Assembly (NCBI GenBank): GCA_025964465.1
Contig: JAOPYS010000408.1
Coordinates: forward strand, 1-14,655
Length of the DNA: 14,655 nucleotides
Direction of reading: 5' to 3'
From: Thermoleophilia bacterium
Lineage (GTDB): Bacteria; Actinomycetota; Thermoleophilia; Gaiellales; SKUG01
The notes beneath the pieces were generated by a model. The model worked only from the letters and a program-made list of their open reading frames with translations. It was not told where the DNA came from and searched no databases. The position numbers were made by a program, and so were the translations under genes. Shown here piece after piece: positions 7,801-13,732 of the stretch. How positions within the stretch are numbered: position 1 is the stretch's first letter; each line of letters starts with the position of its first letter.

Positions 7801-10785
7801 CGTGCCCGTCCCGCCGACACCGTCGCTGGTCGTGAGGGTGAACGAATCGGTGCCGTTGTAGTTCGCGACGGGCGTGTACGTCAGCGTCTGGCCGGCGCCC
7901 ACGGTCGTGGGGGTGACTGAGCCGTGCAGCGGCGCCACTGCGAGCGCGTGGGTGTCGATGGCACCCTGCTCGACGTCCGTGCAGGTCGAGGGGTCGAAGC
8001 TCGTGCTCGTCGTGTCCTCGTTCGTGGTGATCGAGCCGCCGGGACAGACCGGGTTGTCGTTCACCGCGGTGATGGTGATCGTGACGTGACGCTGGAGCGC
8101 CTCGCCGCTGCCCTGCTCGTTGGCGGTGATGTCGAAGTCGTCCGTGCCGTTGTAGTCGAGGGCCGGCGTGTACGTGTAGCTCGGCGTCGCGCCCTGCACG
8201 AACGTCACCGTGCCGTGCGACGGCGCAACTGCACCGATCGTGTAGACGAGCGCCGCGTCTCCGTCCACGCAGTTGATGGAGTCCGTGACCGGGTTCTCCT
8301 CGGTGGTGGTGTTCGTCGTCGCCGTGGTGCAGACCGGCACGTCGTTCACCGACGCGACGGTGACGCTGTACGAATGCGAGGCGCTCAGACCGCCGGCATC
8401 GGTGACCGTCAGGGTGAATGCGTCAGAGCCGTGGTAGTTGGCGGCCGGCGTGTAGATGTAGTCACCGGGCATGGCGGGCGCCACCGAGCCGTGGGCCGGC
8501 GTGCTGACCACGAATGCGCTGAGCGAACCGTCCTCGACGTCGGAGCACGGCGCTGCGGTGAACAGCACCGAATCGTCCTCGTTGACCGAGAGCGGAGCAC
8601 TCGCCGGGGTGCAGGTCGGAGTGTCGTTGACGGACGCGATGGTCACGTTGACCTGGACCGAGGTGGTGCCCGAGCCGTCGTTCACGTTGACGGTGAAGCT
8701 GGCGGTCCCGAAGTCCTGCGCTACCGGGAGGAACGTCACGACGCCTCCGGTCGACACCGAGGCGGAGCCGTCAACCGTGCCGCCGCTCGGCTGCACCGGG
8801 ATGGAGTACGTGAGCGGACCACCATCGACGTCGTTGCAGACGAGGGGGGCGGTCGCCGTGACGTCCTCGTTGGACGAGAGGTTGAGCGGCTCGGCGCAGG
8901 TGGGCAGGTCGTTGACCGCCGTCACTGTGACGTTCACGGCGATGGCCGTCCCGGCGATGCCGCCCTGGGTCGGAACGATCGTGAAGGTGTCATTGCCGAA
9001 GTAGTTGGCGGCGGGCGTGTAAGTGAAGCTGCCGGTCGAGGCGCTGACCGAGAAGCCGGCCGCGGCATGGGTCGGCGCGGTACCGACCGCGTAAGTGATG
9101 ACGCCCTCGCCGTTGTTGGTGTCTGGATCACTGCACGCGGGCGTCGCGGTCCCTGCCGCGTTGTCCTCGCTTGTGGTCACGGTGATCGGCGACGTGCAGT
9201 TCGTCAGGTCGTTGACGGCGGTGATGGCGATCGTCGCGGTAACGACGTTGCTATCCACAGTGCCGTCGTTCACCTTGTACGTGAACGTATCGGCCCCGTT
9301 GAGGTCACCGGTCGGCGCGTACGTGAAGTTCGGCGCGGTGCCCGTCAGGTTGCCCTTTGTCGCGGGCGACACGATCGTGTACGTCAGGCTCCCGCTGTCG
9401 ACATCCGTGCAGGCCGGCACCGCGAGCGACCCAGGCGTGCCCTCAGTGAAGGTGAATGTCGATGGCGGCGTCGTGCAGACCGGCGCGTCGTTGACGGCGG
9501 CGATCGCCACGTTCACCGTGACAATGAACGTGGAGCCGCCCTGCGTCGCGAAGACCGTGAAGATGTCGGAGCCGTTGGCGTCGGCATTCGGCGTGTACGT
9601 GTACGCGCCGGTCGTCGGGTTGACCGAGAGCGCGCCCTTGGCCGGAGCGGTAGTTCCGGCGGAGTAGGCGATTGCGGGCTCACCGTTGACGGAGTCCGGG
9701 TCGGTGCAGCCGATGGCGGTGGTCGTCGCCGGAGCGTCCTCGGTCAGCGAGAGCGACTGCGGGGTGGTGCACGTGGTCAGGTCGTCGATCGGGTTGATCG
9801 TGACGGTCACAGGCACGTCCGTCGATCCGGCGCCCTGCGATGCGGTGATGCGGAAGGTGTCGGTGCCGTTCTTGTTCAGTGACGGCGTGTAGGTGTACGA
9901 GTTCGCGCCGTAGCTCACCGAACCCTTGGTGGGGGCGTAGGACGGGTTCGTCGCGTAGGTGACGGGCCCGTTGGCCAAGGCGCCGACCGTCGTGTCCACG
10001 TCGGTGCAGCCGATCGTCTGCGCGGTCGTGGCCGTGTCCTCGTTCGTGGCAGCTGACAGCGAGGCCGGGCAGACGGTCGGATCGTTCTGCGCGCTGATGC
10101 TGACGTCGACCTGCACGACGACGCCCTGCCCGCCCTGCGTGGCGACGAAGTCGAACGTGTCCGTCCCGTTCTGGTTCGCGGCCGGGGTATAGGTGTAGAG
10201 CTTGGCGTTCGAATCGACCGAGCGAGTGCCGCGCGTCGGCGAGGTCGACCCGGCGAAGTAGACGATCGGCGCGTTGCCGCTGTCGCCGACCGTGGTGTCG
10301 ACGTCGCTGCACGAGATGAGCTTGCTGCTCATGCCGCTGTCCTCGGCGATGTTCAAGGAATCCGGGTTCGGAGCGCACACCGTCGGATCATTCACGGCGG
10401 TAATCGTCACGGTCACGGTGATCGTGATGGCATTGCCACCCTGCAGCGCGATGAAGTCGAAGGAGTCCGTGCCGTTCTCGTTCGCGGTCGGCACGTAGGT
10501 GTACGTGTCGCTAGCATCCCCAGGCACGTCGTTGATCGTGAACGAACCCTTCGTCGCCGCCTTGTTTCCGGCGATGTAGGTGGTGTCGGCGCCACCGGTG
10601 TTGCTGCAACCGATCAGCTGGTTCGCCAGCGTGACGTCCTCGTTGGTCGACTTCGCCTGCGCGGAGGGACAGGAGAGGCCGGACGCCTGCGCCGCCGCCG
10701 GTGCCCCCAGCATCGTCATCGCCGAAGCGAGGACCAGCATCAGGAAGAACAGGGATCGAACGGGCGTCAGCGAGCGAATCGACAC
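4888..10785 (-). CDS. Giant exported protein: 19 Cys-paired Ig/cadherin-like repeats plus RTX nonapeptides
   Basis: This is an extracellular or surface protein of 1965 aa. A signal peptide (1-34, cleavage after AQA) is followed by 19 tandem domains of about 89-102 aa (about 37-1833). Each follows the pattern NEDxx...CSDVDG...YTYTPxxNxNGxDSF...VTVTAVND, as in bacterial cadherin-like/VCBS/Big_9 repeats. Ten nonapeptides of the type GGxGNDxLx follow (1836-1925; nine canonical, one degenerate), forming a calcium-binding beta-roll in RTX proteins. The 40-residue tail carries VVCGAG and ATDCEHV. Each of the 19 repeats has exactly two Cys. GTG 10785 is chosen because GGAG lies 7 nt upstream and the signal peptide begins there. 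It is likely an adhesin or envelope stalk folding on exposure to calcium. There is no LPXTG or transmembrane anchor, so its attachment is unknown. Confidence 0.93.
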   Translation of the reverse strand: MSIRSLTPVRSLFFLMLVLASAMTMLGAPAAAQASGLSCPSAQAKSTNEDVTLANQLIGCSNTGGADTTYIAGNKAATKGSFTINDVPGDASDTYTYVPTANENGTDSFDFIALQGGNAITITVTVTITAVNDPTVCAPNPDSLNIAEDSGMSSKLISCSDVDTTVGDSGNAPIVYFAGSTSPTRGTRSVDSNAKLYTYTPAANQNGTDTFDFVATQGGQGVVVQVDVSISAQNDPTVCPASLSAATNEDTATTAQTIGCTDVDTTVGALANGPVTYATNPSYAPTKGSVSYGANSYTYTPSLNKNGTDTFRITASQGAGSTDVPVTVTINPIDDLTTCTTPQSLSLTEDAPATTTAIGCTDPDSVNGEPAIAYSAGTTAPAKGALSVNPTTGAYTYTPNADANGSDIFTVFATQGGSTFIVTVNVAIAAVNDAPVCTTPPSTFTFTEGTPGSLAVPACTDVDSGSLTYTIVSPATKGNLTGTAPNFTYAPTGDLNGADTFTYKVNDGTVDSNVVTATIAITAVNDLTNCTSPITVTTSEDNAAGTATPACSDPDTNNGEGVITYAVGTAPTHAAAGFSVSASTGSFTYTPAANYFGNDTFTIVPTQGGIAGTAIAVNVTVTAVNDLPTCAEPLNLSSNEDVTATAPLVCNDVDGGPLTYSIPVQPSGGTVDGSASVSTGGVVTFLPVAQDFGTASFTVNVNDGSGTTSVQVNVTIASVNDTPTCTPASAPLSVNEDDSVLFTAAPCSDVEDGSLSAFVVSTPAHGSVAPAMPGDYIYTPAANYHGSDAFTLTVTDAGGLSASHSYSVTVASVNDVPVCTTATTNTTTEENPVTDSINCVDGDAALVYTIGAVAPSHGTVTFVQGATPSYTYTPALDYNGTDDFDITANEQGSGEALQRHVTITITAVNDNPVCPGGSITTNEDTTSTSFDPSTCTDVEQGAIDTHALAVAPLHGSVTPTTVGAGQTLTYTPVANYNGTDSFTLTTSDGVGGTGTTLVSVTVTAVNDNPVCTADTLTAAEDVVTPYTPVSCSDVDNAVSTNTSASDPAHGSVAGSGTSYTYTSDQDYSGPDSFVITTTDAAGGTGTSTVTVTVTAVNDSTVCAPLTITTNEDAASASTPLGCSDVDGPVSYGAVTQGSKGTAVVTTGNVVYTPNPNANGPDSFSVPVTEGGVTITRSVSVTITALNDAPVCTADTLTAAEDVSTAYTAASCTDVDGAAPTITSITTPPTHGSLTGSASPYTYTSAANYHGPDSFVITYTDAGGLTATSTVTVTVTAVADDTTCTTLNPTIVEDGAITNAPLGCSDVDGAVTYGAPAGAAKGIAAVDNATGTYSYTPNLNANGSDSFTVPVTEGSATVTLTVNVTITPANDPTTCTSSVTTTTNEDTATGAQTIVCSDPDVATDGAAISYATGTTVPAHGSVTYTATSYNYTPNPNYNGPDTFTIVATQGGVAATPITVNVTVAPINDATVCTSPQSITVDEDSAGVARTIGCSDVDGAVTYTVATSPSGGGTVTVNSGAGTYTYTPGANLNGSDTFQLRATQGGVDTLVTVNVTVTSINDAPVCAPASITTTEDTASAAFDPAACSDGDGGTLDAHTVVLQPLKGTVTPASTTTGGSFVYTPNANTNGTDTFTLGVTDGGGLSATSLVTVNVTAVDDAPACGAALSLVVAEDANGSVGIDCTDVDSPLVYTVSSPAAHGTASVTGATASYAPAANANGADAFTVTATSNGLTATRTVNVAVTAVDDATSCVSPLALNTTQGAAVSGTISCTDVDGDIAYSIRTRPALGTATLSGSTVTYAPNATTRSNDPFTVNATQGGVTTSVGVNVTVTPVNTGGSGNDRLFGDALANILTGGAGNDSIAGGGGNDTINGGTGNDALDGGTGNDRLIGGVGNDRLLGGAGNDRLQGGAGNDVLSGGAGNDVITAADGARTERDVVVCGAGTDTVSANATDRVATDCEHVIRKA
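5011..5280 (-). repeat. Ten tandem RTX-type nonapeptides (27-bp units)
   Basis: Ten consecutive nine-residue units follow the form GGxGNDxLx. The second (GDALANILT) is degenerate and the other nine match the RTX calcium-binding consensus. They close the repeat region and are followed by a 40-residue tail with two Cys. Confidence 0.95.
5290..10677 (-). repeat. Nineteen tandem domain repeats of about 285 bp
   Basis: Reading between successive xND or xDD boundaries gives 19 units averaging about 284 bp. All keep a Cys two to four residues after the boundary and a second Cys just before the DVD-type loop. Two styles are mixed: units with TQGG or TEGG in the final strand region (e.g. 1-4, 6, 12, 14-16, 19) and units with TDAGG, SDG or NDG (e.g. 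5, 7, 8, 10, 11, 13, 17). Confidence 0.92.
6676..7764 (-). repeat. Two-domain block duplication inside the array (units 11-12 and 13-14)
   Basis: Units 11 (7492-7764) and 13 (6949-7224) both begin with VCTADTLTAAEDV. Units 12 (7225-7491) and 14 (6676-6948) share PLGCSDVDG near the front and SVPVTEG or TVPVTEG later. The pairs are 540 and 549 bp long and lie back to back, as expected if a two-domain block was duplicated in tandem. Confidence 0.7.
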
Positions 10786-10834
10786 GGCGGAACTCCAGGT
10801 GCGGTCGCGGACGTGGATCGCCCAGCGAGGGCGG

Positions 10835-10862
10835 AACCTACAGGTTCGTGACGAAAGCGCAA
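10835..10862 (-). promoter_or_regulatory. Candidate promoter of the RTX repeat-protein gene
   Basis: On the minus strand, TTGCGC (10862-10857) and TAGGTT (10840-10835) are separated by 16 bases, with TG just before the -10 element. The predicted transcript start would leave a leader of about 40 bases before GTG 10785. The -10 overlaps the short inverted repeat AACCTACAGGTT (10835-10846), which could be an operator. This is from inspection only. Confidence 0.35.
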
Positions 10863-10927
10863 CCTAGTTTCAGTAGTACGAATCGTTGACTAACCCGCTG
10901 GTGGAGCCAGATTTCTCTCCCGCGACG

Positions 10928-10959
10928 CGAACGGGGCCGCCCAGAGGCGACCCCGTTCG
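10928..10959 (-). terminator. Hairpin terminator downstream of the 159-aa gene
   Basis: Inverted arms CGAACGGGG and CCCCGTTCG enclose a second helix CGCC/GGCG with a four-base loop. On the plus strand the junction is a C-A mismatch; on the minus-strand RNA it becomes a U-G pair, giving a continuous 14-bp stem with a UCUG loop. This strand bias supports a terminator for the minus-strand gene ending at 10998. Confidence 0.8.
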
Positions 10960-10997
10960 GGTGTGGGACTGCGACGGCTATGGGGGCTCGCCGCGGG

Positions 10998-11477
10998 TCA
11001 GGGGCGCACGCCCGGCGCGACGGCGCCGGGGTGGAATCGCTGGACGTGCTGGCCGTCGACGAGGGCGCGCAGGGTCGACTGCTCGTAGGAGGGCTCGACC
11101 GCGCGGTGGGCGATCCAGTCCTCGTGGTACTCGTAATTGGCGTGCTCGGCCGGGACGGCGAAGGAGCCACCGGACTTGAACCGCTCGTTCACGTAGAACA
11201 GGTCGTAGCGCGCGCCGTCCGCGACCGCCGCGACGGCGGTGTGGCCCAGCCCGTCCGTCTCGCCGGTCAGGAAGCTCGCGGCCTTGATGGCAGCCTCGAG
11301 CGAGCCGTACCCGGTGGCCGAACCGGCCGGGTGGCCGCGGTACATGCGCACGTCGTAGGAGCGGCCGCGAACGGGGTTCTCGTCGTCCCAGATCCGGTGC
11401 TGGCCGTCGAACAGGAGCGTGCCGTTCGCGGGCGCGGCGGGGGCGGCGACCGGGGCGGTGGTGGAGGCGATCTGCAT
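10998..11477 (-). CDS. Hypothetical protein, 159 aa
   Basis: No family is recognised. After an Ala/Pro-rich first 20 residues, the body (TLLFDGQHRIWDDENP, then RSYDVRMYRGHPAGS, then a helix LEAAIKAASFLTGETDG, then RYDLFYVNERF and ANYEYHEDWIAHRAV) looks like a soluble alpha/beta fold rich in aromatic and charged residues. It has no signal peptide, membrane segment or Cys. The frame stays open to 11570, but ATG 11477 is preferred: it has a GGAA-type ribosome site about 9 nt upstream, and the extra residues are Arg/Pro-rich leader. A candidate promoter lies at 11549-11577 and a strong hairpin terminator follows the stop, so it appears to be monocistronic. The function is unknown. Confidence 0.75.
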   Translation of the reverse strand: MQIASTTAPVAAPAAPANGTLLFDGQHRIWDDENPVRGRSYDVRMYRGHPAGSATGYGSLEAAIKAASFLTGETDGLGHTAVAAVADGARYDLFYVNERFKSGGSFAVPAEHANYEYHEDWIAHRAVEPSYEQSTLRALVDGQHVQRFHPGAVAPGVRP

Positions 11478-11504
11478 GGTGTGGATTCCGTTCCGAACGT
11501 GTGG

Positions 11505-11541
11505 CGGCTGCGTCGTGCAGCCGGGCGGCCCCTCAGGCCGC
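11505..11541 (-). other. Two adjacent GC-rich hairpins between the two unknown genes
   Basis: CGGCTGC/GCAGCCG with a five-base loop (11505-11523) is followed directly by GCGGCC/GGCCGC with a five-base loop (11525-11541). They lie in the predicted leader of the 159-aa gene, just after its candidate promoter, and 90-130 bases past the stop of the 131-aa gene. They could therefore be a terminator for the upstream gene or structured leader RNA of the downstream one. Confidence 0.4.
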
Positions 11542-11548
11542 AGCCGGA

Positions 11549-11577
11549 ACCGTACGGGCCCACGCCCCATGGATCAA
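11549..11577 (-). promoter_or_regulatory. Candidate promoter of the 159-aa gene with overlapping inverted repeat
   Basis: On the minus strand, TTGATC (11577-11572) and TACGGT (11554-11549) are exactly 17 bases apart, a sigma-70-like arrangement. The inverted repeat GATCA-AA-TGATC (11572-11583) overlaps the -35 element and could be an operator. This local AT-rich patch stands out in a GC-rich region. Confidence 0.4.
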
Positions 11578-11631
11578 ATGATCGATTCTTCCCCTGCCAT
11601 TGCTTTGCTGATACCGGGCGACGCCACGCGA

Positions 11632-12027
11632 TCAGGGCAGGAACGCCCGGATCGCATCGCGCACCGCGGAGTCGTTGTCCACCGTGAAGTCGACGGCCGT
11701 GGAGAGCGCGTCCTTCACCGCAGCGGGATCCTTGTGAACGAGGTCCACCGTCGCGAGCGCCGTGTCCTTCACGGGACGGTCGCGCGCGCCGGTTGCGATG
11801 TGCGTGATCGCGGTCGCCGCGTCGGGGTGGTCGTGGCGGAAGCGCAGCCCGTCCTTCGCGAGGTCGGCCCCCGCCCCCGGGTGGTCGATGAGCAGGTTGG
11901 CGCCCTTCTTCACGGGGCCGTCCGGCAACACCAGGTTGGCGACGCCCTTCGCCCCCGCCTTCGCGGCGTGGCCGATGGCGTCGGTGACGGGATTGTGCAG
12001 GAGGGCGTGCGGAAGTGAAATCGACAT
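11632..12027 (-). CDS. Hypothetical protein, 131 aa
   Basis: No family is recognised. The protein is mostly helical. An N-terminal stretch rich in Ala, Gly and Lys (VTDAIGHAAKAGAKGVANLV) is followed by PDGPVKKGANLLIDHPGAGADLAKD, a His/Asp-rich RFRHDHPDAATAITHIATGARDRP, and a C-terminal region VDLVHKDPAAVKDALSTAV with TVDNDSAVRDAIRAFLP. It has no Cys, signal peptide or membrane span. The recurring pattern of DHPGA, HPDAA and KDPAA about 22-35 residues apart hints at weak internal repeats. The frame extends to 12129, but ATG 12027 is chosen because AGGA lies 6 nt upstream. It appears to be a separate gene between glnA's terminator and the 159-aa gene. Confidence 0.72.
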   Translation of the reverse strand: MSISLPHALLHNPVTDAIGHAAKAGAKGVANLVLPDGPVKKGANLLIDHPGAGADLAKDGLRFRHDHPDAATAITHIATGARDRPVKDTALATVDLVHKDPAAVKDALSTAVDFTVDNDSAVRDAIRAFLP

Positions 12028-12045
12028 GGATCGTCCTGTCGTCGT

Positions 12046-12061
12046 GGAGCATGGTTGCTCC
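12046..12061 (-). other. Hairpin in the leader of the 131-aa gene
   Basis: A perfect 6-bp stem GGAGCA/TGCTCC with a four-base loop lies 19 bases upstream of ATG 12027. On the minus strand it contains GGAG followed by an ATG (12052) at a 5-nt spacing, in a different frame from the gene. It may influence ribosome loading. Confidence 0.4.
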
Positions 12062-12175
12062 GGCTGGCTGGTCGGCGGTGCGGCGTGGCGGCGTCCGATG
12101 CGCGGCCCCAACCAGCGCATCCCAGCCACCGTACGACGACCGCGCCGATCGCGCGATGGGGATCCGTCAACGACA

Positions 12176-12203
12176 GCGGGGCCGTCCTGAAGGACAGCCC
12201 CGC
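12176..12203 (-). terminator. Hairpin terminator of glnA
   Basis: Stem GCGGGGC/GCCCCGC plus inner GTCC/GGAC around a four-base loop lies 28 bases past the glnA stop. As with the hairpin at 10928, the junction is a C-A mismatch on the plus strand but a U-G pair on minus-strand RNA, giving a continuous 12-bp stem. Confidence 0.8.
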
Positions 12204-12231
12204 TCGACGCATCCGGAATGTCACTCGCGGC

Positions 12232-13599
12232 TCACATCACCGGGAGGTACCGCTCCAGCTCCCACGGGGAGACCTGCGTGCGGTAGTCGTCCCACTCGGA
12301 GCGCTTGAGCCCGATCAGCCGCGTGTGCACGTGCTCGCCGAGCGCCTTGAGCAGGAACTCCGAGTCCTCCGCGAACGTGATCGCCTCGCCGAGCGAGCCG
12401 GGCAGGTTCTGGATGCCGAGGCGCTTGCGCTCGTCGTAGGTGAGGTCGAACAGGTTCTGGTCCATCGGCTGGTCCAGGTCGTAGCCCTTCTCGATCCCGT
12501 CGAGGCCCGCGTGGATCATCACCGCGAAGGCGAGGTACGGGTTGCAGGTCGGGTCGGGGCAGCGCAGCTCGAAGCGCGTGGCCTTCTCCTGACCGGGGTG
12601 GTAGTGCGGCACGCGGATGAGGGCCGAGCGGTTGCGCTGGCTCCACGCGACGTACACCGGCGCCTCGAAGCCCGGCACGAGGCGCTTGTAGGAGTTGACC
12701 GTCTGCGCGAGCACGACGCTCATCTCACGCGCGTGGCGCAGCACGCCGGCGATGAAGCTCTTGGCCGTGCCGGAGAGGTGGTGCTTGTCCTCGGCGTCGT
12801 AGAAGCAGTTGTCGCCATCCTTGAACAGCGACATGTGCACGTGCATGCCGCTGCCGTTCTCGCCGTGGAGCGGCTTGGGCATGAAGGTCGCGTACAGCCC
12901 GTTGCGCGACGCGACCTCCTTCACGACCACGCGGTAGGTGAGGGCCGAGTCGGCCATCGGCAGCGCGTGGTTGTAGCGGATGTCGATCTCGTGCTGGGAC
13001 GGCGCGACCTCGTGGTGGGAGTACTCCACGTCGATGCCCATCGCCTCGAGGGCGAGCACGGCCTGCTTGCGCACGTCGCCCTTGGCGTCGAGCGTGGTGA
13101 GGTCGAAGTAGCCGCCGCGGTCGAGGGTCTTGAGGGCCGGGGTCTCGTCCTCGAAGAGGAAGAACTCCAGCTCGGGGCCGACGTTGACGGTGTCGAAGCC
13201 CAGGTCGGCGGCGCGCTTGAGCGCCTTGCGCAGGATCCAGCGCGGGTCACCCTCGTAGGGCTCGAGCGTGCCGGGGACGAGCACGTCGCAGATCATGCGC
13301 CCGACCTTGTGTCCGTCGGCGACCTCCCACGGCATCACGGAGAACGTGTCGCGGTCGGGCATGGCGACCATGTCCGACTCCTCGATGCGGTTGAAGCCGG
13401 TGATCGAGGACCCGTCGAAGCCCATGCCGTTGGTGAGGGCGTGCTCGAGCTCGCCGACCGGGATCTCGAAGCTCTTGACGTTGCCCAGGATGTCGTTGAA
13501 CCAGAGGCGGACGAATGTGACGTTGGAGTCCTTGGCGGCGGCGAGGACGTCCTTGACGGAGGCCTTGGCCTCGTGGGTGGTCGGCATGGTGGCGGTCAT
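12232..13599 (-). CDS. glnA: Type I (alpha-like) glutamine synthetase
   Basis: Glutamine synthetase makes glutamine from glutamate, ammonia and ATP, the main entry of nitrogen into metabolism; GSI enzymes are cytoplasmic dodecamers. At 455 aa the length is typical of class I. The sequence shows the N-terminal beta-grasp region (FVRLWFNDILGNVKS), the latch GFDGSSITGF, catalytic-domain motifs VGPELEFFLF, SHHEVAPSQHEID, NGSGMHVHMSLF, and the flap VNSYKRLVPGFEAP with Glu312. The C-terminus (FRTQVxPWE-like) resembles the Bacillus-type alpha enzymes. Arg71 in GFNRIEESD matches the feedback-inhibition Arg of B. subtilis GS. The position of the adenylylated Tyr of beta enzymes is Phe384 (NLFDL), so control by adenylylation is not expected. 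ATG 13599 follows GAAGG at a short spacing; an in-frame codon at 13635 lies upstream and ATG 13587 is a weaker alternative. Confidence 0.97.
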   Translation of the reverse strand: MTATMPTTHEAKASVKDVLAAAKDSNVTFVRLWFNDILGNVKSFEIPVGELEHALTNGMGFDGSSITGFNRIEESDMVAMPDRDTFSVMPWEVADGHKVGRMICDVLVPGTLEPYEGDPRWILRKALKRAADLGFDTVNVGPELEFFLFEDETPALKTLDRGGYFDLTTLDAKGDVRKQAVLALEAMGIDVEYSHHEVAPSQHEIDIRYNHALPMADSALTYRVVVKEVASRNGLYATFMPKPLHGENGSGMHVHMSLFKDGDNCFYDAEDKHHLSGTAKSFIAGVLRHAREMSVVLAQTVNSYKRLVPGFEAPVYVAWSQRNRSALIRVPHYHPGQEKATRFELRCPDPTCNPYLAFAVMIHAGLDGIEKGYDLDQPMDQNLFDLTYDERKRLGIQNLPGSLGEAITFAEDSEFLLKALGEHVHTRLIGLKRSEWDDYRTQVSPWELERYLPVM

Positions 13600-13630
13600 G
13601 TCCCTTCTTTCCGGTCGGGTCGGAGGTGCG

Positions 13631-13642
13631 TGCACGGGTGCA
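13631..13642 (-). promoter_or_regulatory. Inverted repeat in glnA upstream region
   Basis: TGCAC-GG-GTGCA is a 5+2+5 inverted repeat 32 bases upstream of the glnA start, just downstream of a weak -10-like TAGCGT on the minus strand (13658-13653). It is a possible operator or leader hairpin. It does not match the GlnR box I know from other actinobacteria. Confidence 0.3.
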
Positions 13643-13671
13643 GTCCCTCCGCACGCTACCGGCGCGGGCGG

Positions 13672-13691
13672 CCGTCGTCTTTGGCCGACGG
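13672..13691 (-). terminator. Possible terminator hairpin after the HxlR-PucR gene
   Basis: A 6-bp stem CCGTCG/CGACGG with an eight-base loop lies 41 bases past the regulator's stop and upstream of glnA. It is weaker than the three clear terminators in this window, so read-through from the regulator into glnA is possible. Confidence 0.35.
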
Positions 13692-13732
13692 GAGCAAGAT
13701 CGGGCCCGCGCCGAGTGGGCGTGTGGGGCGAG

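Noticed and set aside
4273..9882. Two very long plus-strand open frames (1215 and 652 aa) in the same phase, opposite the RTX repeat gene.
   Set aside because: The products are Arg/Val/Asp-rich with no domains. They mirror the periodic GC-rich codons of the minus-strand repeats, whose units are all multiples of three, so one antisense frame stays open. The first also crosses the real cupin gene.
11267..12052. A 261-aa minus-strand open frame starting at ATG 12052 with a good ribosome site.
   Set aside because: It is Arg/Gly/Pro-rich beyond the first 15 residues and overlaps two more plausible genes in another frame. It was kept only as a possible decoy start.
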